From an uncultured Flavobacteriaceae bacterium (GTDB lineage: Bacteria > Bacteroidota > Bacteroidia > Flavobacteriales > Flavobacteriaceae): a stretch of 64,000 nucleotides of DNA. A program made the translations under genes and the position numbers. Numbering within the stretch: position 1 is the first letter of the stretch; each line of letters opens with the position of its first letter. Shown here piece by piece: positions 61,845 through 64,000 of this stretch. The DNA lies in contig CALDYU010000002.1 in NCBI GenBank assembly GCA_937944485.1, positions 186,001 to 250,000 of the forward strand. Direction: 5' to 3'. The notes beneath the pieces are model-generated. The model ran no database searches. It saw only the letters and a list, made by a program, of their open reading frames with translations, and was not told where the DNA came from.

Positions 61845-62636
61845 CTATGTTGACATTTCTAGCATCTTAGCAGCGACCTCTTTCATTAGTTTGGCACTGA
61901 CCATAGCGGTCATATCATTAATATCTCTTTTCGGGTTGTATTCAACAATATCAGCACCAATAATCGGTACTTTTATGCTTTGAATAATGTGTATTAACTC
62001 CCGAGTGCTAAGTCCGCCTGGTTCGTGATGCGAGACACCTGGAGCAAAAGCAGGGTCTAATGCATCTATATCTAAGGAAAGATAAATTGGATTTTGAAAA
62101 GCAGGTTGTTGTTTTGTATCAAAATCTTTCATTTCTATAATTTCTACACCGAATTTATCAGCTTGCGCTAATTGATGTTTTGAAAGTGTTCGAATACCAA
62201 TTTGCACCAATCGGTTTGCTAAACGATCTTGCATAATGCGTGCAAATGGACAAGCATGAGAAAATTTATCTCCTTCAAAATGATCGTATAAATCAGCATG
62301 AGCATCAATGTGTAGTATATCAACAGCACCAAATCTTTGATAATGCGCTTTTAGTAGTTGGTAGCTAATGGAGTGATCACCGCCTAAAGAAATTAAAGGG
62401 GCACCAGATTCTAAATTTTTTAAAGTAATTTTTTCAATGTCGAAATAATCGTTGACTTCAAAATCACCCTTATCGTCCCATATTTCAGGAAGTATCTCCA
62501 TACCATTTTCGGCAAAATAGTTCGCAGAAGCACTATGATAAGCCTTCCGGATTAAAGGTGGTGCAAGAGCAGGGCCTTGCAGAAAGGAAGATTTTTTATC
62601 AAATAAGATACCTTGAAGAGCGATTTTTTTAGTCAT
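61845..62636 (-). CDS. Ureohydrolase (agmatinase/formimidoylglutamase family)
   Basis: Mn-dependent enzyme of 263 aa. Metal motifs GGDHSISYQLLKAHY, DILHIDAHADLYDHFEGDKFSHACPF and LSLDIDALDPAFAPGVSHHEPGG contain the ligands of the arginase fold. The length and SHxEPGGLS pattern fit agmatinase (agmatine to putrescine and urea) as commonly annotated; formimidoylglutamase is an alternative. No arginine decarboxylase gene is beside it. Confidence 0.85.
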   Translation of the reverse strand: MTKKIALQGILFDKKSSFLQGPALAPPLIRKAYHSASANYFAENGMEILPEIWDDKGDFEVNDYFDIEKITLKNLESGAPLISLGGDHSISYQLLKAHYQRFGAVDILHIDAHADLYDHFEGDKFSHACPFARIMQDRLANRLVQIGIRTLSKHQLAQADKFGVEIIEMKDFDTKQQPAFQNPIYLSLDIDALDPAFAPGVSHHEPGGLSTRELIHIIQSIKVPIIGADIVEYNPKRDINDMTAMVSAKLMKEVAAKMLEMST

Positions 62637-62723
62637 TAATAAATGAATTGTTCAAGGTTAAAGATAGTTAGTCTCGGTAAATTTTGTTTCATAATTTATG
62701 CGATAAAATAATAGCTTAAAAGC

Positions 62724-62731
62724 TATATTTG
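62724..62731 (+). promoter_or_regulatory. -7 element of ychF
   Basis: TATATTTG matches TAnnTTTG exactly; predicted start near 62738, leaving a leader of about 68 nt. No TTTG at the -33 distance. Confidence 0.45.
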
Positions 62732-62805
62732 CACCCGAAATAAAATATGTCAAAAGCGGGACAAAGATTCTTGATTTGACAGGAATAATCGAAAAATAGT
62801 TATTT

Positions 62806-63900
62806 ATGAAAGCAGGTATCGTTGGTTTGCCTAATGTTGGAAAATCTACCCTTTTTAATTGTTTGTCTAACGCCAAAGCTCAGAGTGCTAATTTTCCTTT
62901 TTGCACAATTGAGCCAAATATTGGTGTTGTAAACGTTCCTGATTTGCGTTTAGAAAAACTTGAAGAATTGGTAAATCCTGAAAAAGTCATTCCTGCTACG
63001 GTTGAGATTGTTGATATTGCTGGTTTGGTTAAAGGTGCCAGTAAAGGCGAAGGATTGGGAAACCAATTTCTCGGTAATATTCGAGAAACTGATGCTATAC
63101 TTCATGTACTACGCTGTTTTGATAATGACAATATTGTACATGTTGATGGTTCTGTCGACCCCATTCGCGATAAAGAAACGATCGATATGGAATTACAGTT
63201 GAAAGATTTAGAAACTGTAGAAAAAAAATTAGATAAGGTTAAACGGGCAGCTAAAACTGGTAACAAAGAAGCTCAAAAAGAAGAAGCTGTTTTGGTAGCG
63301 ATTAAAAATGGCTTAGAAGCTGGAACTTCGGTGCGAGCTATCTCCCTATCTAAAGAAGATCGAACGGAGTTTGTCAATCCATTACAATTTATTAGCGATA
63401 AGCCCGTAATGTATGTTTGTAATGTTGATGAAAATGCTGCCGTATCTGGCAATGAATATGTCGCAAAGGTACAAGCTACTGTGGCAAGTGAAAATGCAGA
63501 GGTTGTTGTTTTAGCAATAGGCACCGAAGCTGATATTACGGAGTTGAAGACTTATGAAGAGCGCCAAATGTTTTTAGAAGACTTGGGGCTATCAGAACCT
63601 GGTTCTGCCAAATTGATCCGTGGAGCCTATAAATTATTGAACCTTGAAACTTATTTTACAGCAGGGGAAAAGGAGGTTCGTGCTTGGACTATCCCTGTTG
63701 GCGCAACGGCTCCACAAGCTGCTGGTGTAATACATACGGATTTTGAAAAAGGCTTTATTCGTGCTGAAGTAATCGCTTATGATGACTATGTAAATTTTGG
63801 CAGTGAGGCTAAAGTTAAAGAAGCTGGTAAGATGCGTGTTGAAGGTAAAGAGTATATTGTTAAAGACGGTGATGTAATGCACTTTCGGTTCAACGTGTAA
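62806..63900 (+). CDS. ychF: Redox-regulated ATPase YchF (Obg family)
   Basis: P-loop NTPase of 364 aa. G1 GLPNVGKSTLFNCLS (7-21), NFPFCTIEPNIGVV (switch region), G3 DIAGLVKGASKGEGLGNQFL, coiled-coil insert (about 130-165), NVDE-type G4 variant (giving ATP preference) and C-terminal TGS domain (AWTIPVGATAPQAAGVIHTDFEKGFIRAEVIAYDDY). Binds ribosomes and works in stress response and translation quality control. Complete with a normal stop at 63900; the last 100 bp of the window hold no gene. Confidence 0.96.
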   Translation: MKAGIVGLPNVGKSTLFNCLSNAKAQSANFPFCTIEPNIGVVNVPDLRLEKLEELVNPEKVIPATVEIVDIAGLVKGASKGEGLGNQFLGNIRETDAILHVLRCFDNDNIVHVDGSVDPIRDKETIDMELQLKDLETVEKKLDKVKRAAKTGNKEAQKEEAVLVAIKNGLEAGTSVRAISLSKEDRTEFVNPLQFISDKPVMYVCNVDENAAVSGNEYVAKVQATVASENAEVVVLAIGTEADITELKTYEERQMFLEDLGLSEPGSAKLIRGAYKLLNLETYFTAGEKEVRAWTIPVGATAPQAAGVIHTDFEKGFIRAEVIAYDDYVNFGSEAKVKEAGKMRVEGKEYIVKDGDVMHFRFNV

Positions 63901-64000
63901 GCTTTAAGATGTGCTATTCCGGTTAAGTTTTGCCACAAATATTATATCAACAAAACCGCTAATTCTTTGTTAATTACTTTACTGTAGGGGTATTTCTTTT

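Noticed and set aside
62658-62876. 72-aa minus-strand frame at the start of ychF
   Set aside because: It lies over the ychF promoter and P-loop codons on the opposite strand and has no family pattern; a shadow frame.
1-64000. Phage, integrase, transposase, CRISPR array, restriction or toxin-antitoxin genes
   Set aside because: None seen: no repeat-spacer pattern, no recombinase motifs, no abrupt change of base composition by eye.

Overview
The window comes from an AT-rich genome of a Bacteroidota bacterium, most likely a marine member of the Flavobacteriaceae. Support: a SusC/SusD outer-membrane pair, bacillithiol deacetylase BshB1, a fused ResB-CcsA cytochrome c maturation protein, many lipoproteins with Leu-rich lipoboxes, a FolE/LolD/CPBP/TIGR02757 housekeeping block, and promoters of the Bacteroidota type (TTTG at -33, TAnnTTTG at -7), best seen before the tRNA-His and ferredoxin genes. 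There is no phage, transposase, plasmid or CRISPR signature; this is ordinary chromosome with several metabolic islands.

Layout. 1-15.4 kb is a nutrient-acquisition region: an incomplete FG-GAP/ASPIC lipoprotein gene running off the left edge, SusD and SusC, a CBM9-like secreted protein, a divergent LytS/LytTR two-component pair, a LacI regulator, a sodium/solute symporter with a 33-residue membrane ORF in front of it (not previously counted because of its size), and a large PIG-L deacetylase. No glycoside hydrolase is present, so the substrate is open. 15.5-20.6 kb is a Crp/Fnr-led minus-strand run (regulator, DUF2520, KdsC-like phosphatase, Maf, lipoprotein, MscS), divergent from a small membrane protein and a group III truncated haemoglobin across a 77-bp gap with an FNR-like palindrome. 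20.3-30 kb holds a His-rich lipoprotein, CcsBA, a MATE pump, a PLP-dependent sulfur amino acid enzyme, BshB1, a TPR sensor kinase and tRNA-His.

30-39.5 kb: an M28 aminopeptidase, then an AraC regulator divergent from a compact operon with all four steps for turning trans-4-hydroxy-L-proline into 2-oxoglutarate (epimerase, FAD dehydrogenase, DHDPS-type deaminase, semialdehyde dehydrogenase), plus a zinc-ribbon protein and a DUF885 lipoprotein. The AraC/operon gap carries two exact 11-bp direct repeats spaced 21 bp.

39.5-49.3 kb: mixed minus-strand genes (SGNH hydrolase, alpha/beta hydrolase, EcsC, nitrilase, S10 peptidase, TIGR02757, CPBP, LolD-like ATPase), then folE and a small membrane protein. 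49.4-53 kb: a periplasmic sulfite oxidase, a membrane-anchored cytochrome c and a two-domain rhodanese lipoprotein, overlapping or abutting, followed by a fatty acid hydroxylase/sterol desaturase. 53-56.4 kb: a TonB-dependent receptor operon with an acidic lipoprotein and a His/Cys-rich small protein, suggestive of metal uptake. 56.4-64 kb: small DUF proteins, serA-serC, a LuxC-like acyl-CoA reductase divergent from a two-cluster ferredoxin, a ureohydrolase and ychF.

Starts were chosen by signal peptide position, ATG over TTG where both exist, and neighbour spacing; several differ from the longest reading frame and this is noted in each entry.
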